The translations under genes were made by a program, and so were the position numbers. A stretch of DNA of 7,936 nucleotides from Flavobacteriales bacterium. Its GTDB lineage: Bacteria > Bacteroidota > Bacteroidia > Flavobacteriales_E > Vicingaceae. Position 1 is the stretch's first letter. Each line of letters opens with the position of its first letter. Below are positions 6,674-7,936 of this stretch, in pieces. The notes beneath the pieces were generated by a model. It was not told the DNA's origin and ran no database searches. It was given only the letters and a program-made list of their open reading frames with translations. The DNA lies in the NCBI GenBank assembly GCA_029262915.1, contig JAJCYN010000163.1, forward strand, positions 1 to 7,936. The letters are read 5' to 3'.

Positions 6674-7936
6674 TTAATTCTCATAATGAAAAAGCGAAAC
6701 CTCTTTTAAGTTTCTTTTTTCATAAAATTCCCATTGTACATTAATTTTATCTTTAACCCTAAATTTAGAGTTCGTCCGGAACCTAATTTTAACAACCTGT
6801 TCATAAGGGATTTCTTTTTTGAAAGATATCACCATTGGATTAATCCACACTCCATTTTCAGCAACTGAAGGAATAAATCTATAAGTAACGGTTTTTCCAG
6901 ACATTAATTGATAATCAATATAGTACCCTGCATCTTTATAGAAAAACTGAATCAATTCTCCCGATAAATTTCGCTCTATAAAAACTCTAGCCTTTAATAT
7001 CCCATCTATTACTTGAGGGGTACCAAGCCACTCCTCCCAGTTAATTTTAATTTCTGATAAAATTGATGATTGTTTAAAATTGTCTTTCTTGTTTTTCTTA
7101 AACAACGTATATTTTTTATTTACTCGAAAAATATTGTAATTTTTATATAGCTGTGTGCTAGTTAATGGTTCAACATTCAATAATAAGCGATAATCAATTG
7201 ACCCAAAATCTCCACCAAAAGTGTCCTTTTTTGTCTGAAATAAAAGGAATTCAGGACCATTTTCTCTAGTAAAACTTTGTGAATTCACTTTATCAATCCG
7301 CCCCGAAAAACCAATTGATTGAAATGTTCTTCGAGGTTTCCAATTAAACTCATTTGCTGGAATATATGAAAAATCCCAGGGATATATATCTATCGTCTTG
7401 TCACTAATTTCTTTTCTTACTTCTTGGGTTACTTCATTAACAGAAACATTAGTTAATGAACTTTTATAAAACCTCTCAACATGACTGTTGAACGAAAACA
7501 ATATGGGTTTTAAATTACTAATTCCACTTATATTTTTGCTAAAAGAAAATTCATTATCAAGTGTCTTAGCATTAACATATAAAGCAATAATACCAAACAA
7601 TGGAATTACATAGTATAGCTTTTTAGAAAATGAAGGAGCTGTTATTAGAATTATTCCCCAAAATAAAATTATAAAATCTAACAATTGAATATAATAAATA
7701 ATAGTTTCTCTAATCATAGCATGTTTCCACATCAAATACAATGGGATTATAAGAAGAAAATAAGGTGTTATCTTTTTCCCTTTATTTACAAATGGAATAG
7801 AGATAATCGACAGGATAAATACACTAAGTGCAACCCAATTGTTTTGCGGAAATAAAGCCATAGCAGAAGAATATACAGAAGAATATAAAAATGCACGCTC
7901 TAAATAATCAAAAAGATAAAACACACTTCCACCAAC
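6674..7936 (-). CDS. Uncharacterised multi-pass membrane protein with C-terminal extracytoplasmic part (5' end outside window)
   Basis: The reading frame is open to the right edge (VGGSVFYLFDYLERAFLYSS), so the GTG at 7922-7924 is probably internal and the protein is longer than the roughly 420 codons seen. Counting from that GTG, likely membrane helices lie at about 31-46, 54-68, 73-96 and 102-118. About 300 mostly polar residues follow, ending FHYEN. The block IDIYPWDFSYIPANEFNWKP (178-197), RRTFQSIGFSG (198-208), then GPEFLLFQ (223-230) and DYRLLLNVEPL (244-254), is one I recall from unnamed bacterial membrane proteins with an ID-x-Y/F-PW-D/E ... N-x-x-x-x-PRP-x-x-QS pattern. A beta-rich tail holds YRFIPSVAENGVWINP (348-363). 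The topology, helices followed by a soluble C-terminal domain, resembles GT-C-type glycosyltransferases, but no catalytic motif is visible and I assign no function. It ends at the shared terminator. Confidence 0.75.
   Translation of the reverse strand, partial: VGGSVFYLFDYLERAFLYSSVYSSAMALFPQNNWVALSVFILSIISIPFVNKGKKITPYFLLIIPLYLMWKHAMIRETIIYYIQLLDFIILFWGIILITAPSFSKKLYYVIPLFGIIALYVNAKTLDNEFSFSKNISGISNLKPILFSFNSHVERFYKSSLTNVSVNEVTQEVRKEISDKTIDIYPWDFSYIPANEFNWKPRRTFQSIGFSGRIDKVNSQSFTRENGPEFLLFQTKKDTFGGDFGSIDYRLLLNVEPLTSTQLYKNYNIFRVNKKYTLFKKNKKDNFKQSSILSEIKINWEEWLGTPQVIDGILKARVFIERNLSGELIQFFYKDAGYYIDYQLMSGKTVTYRFIPSVAENGVWINPMVISFKKEIPYEQVVKIRFRTNSKFRVKDKINVQWEFYEKRNLKEVSLFHYEN

Noticed and set aside
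7922..7924. GTG as the true start of the membrane protein
   Set aside because: The frame stays open with plausible protein sequence (VGGS) to the window edge, so the gene is better treated as partial.

Overview
The window looks like a piece of chromosome from a member of the Bacteroidota, most likely class Flavobacteriia. Three things point there: strongly AT-rich DNA, a clear PorZ homologue (a type IX secretion system component restricted to Bacteroidota), and TAnnTTTG promoter boxes with no Shine-Dalgarno sequences. All protein genes read on the minus strand, and one tRNA gene reads on the plus strand.

Reading along the minus strand from the right edge, the first gene (6674-7936) is the 3' part of an uncharacterised multi-pass membrane protein whose 5' end lies outside the window. 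A strong hairpin (6621-6666) separates it from a convergent tRNA-Arg(TCG) gene (6545-6618, plus strand). A 75-bp divergent spacer then holds a promoter for the next unit. That unit is a tightly packed operon, porZ (4172-6469), recO (3441-4172) and a TonB-dependent outer-membrane receptor gene (1006-3441). Both junctions are TAATG, so each stop shares one base with the next start. A second unit follows: a crotonase-family enoyl-CoA hydratase (124-906) with its own promoter box, then, 14 bp later, the first 36 codons of a polysaccharide/lipid flippase-like protein that appears to start with TTG (1-109) and runs off the left edge.

Functionally, the region is mostly envelope-related. It has a secretion attachment-complex subunit (PorZ), a TonB-dependent receptor, a probable flippase and an unknown membrane protein, with a recombination-repair protein and a fatty-acyl-CoA enzyme among them. 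I see no stretch over 300 bp without a gene, no insertion sequence, no CRISPR array and no toxin or defence module. Nothing convincingly amounts to a new biological system. The points most worth a second look are the unnamed membrane protein, the altered FRAP/NPDL-like region of the receptor, the double TAATG coupling, and an apparent compensatory A19-U56 change in the tRNA.
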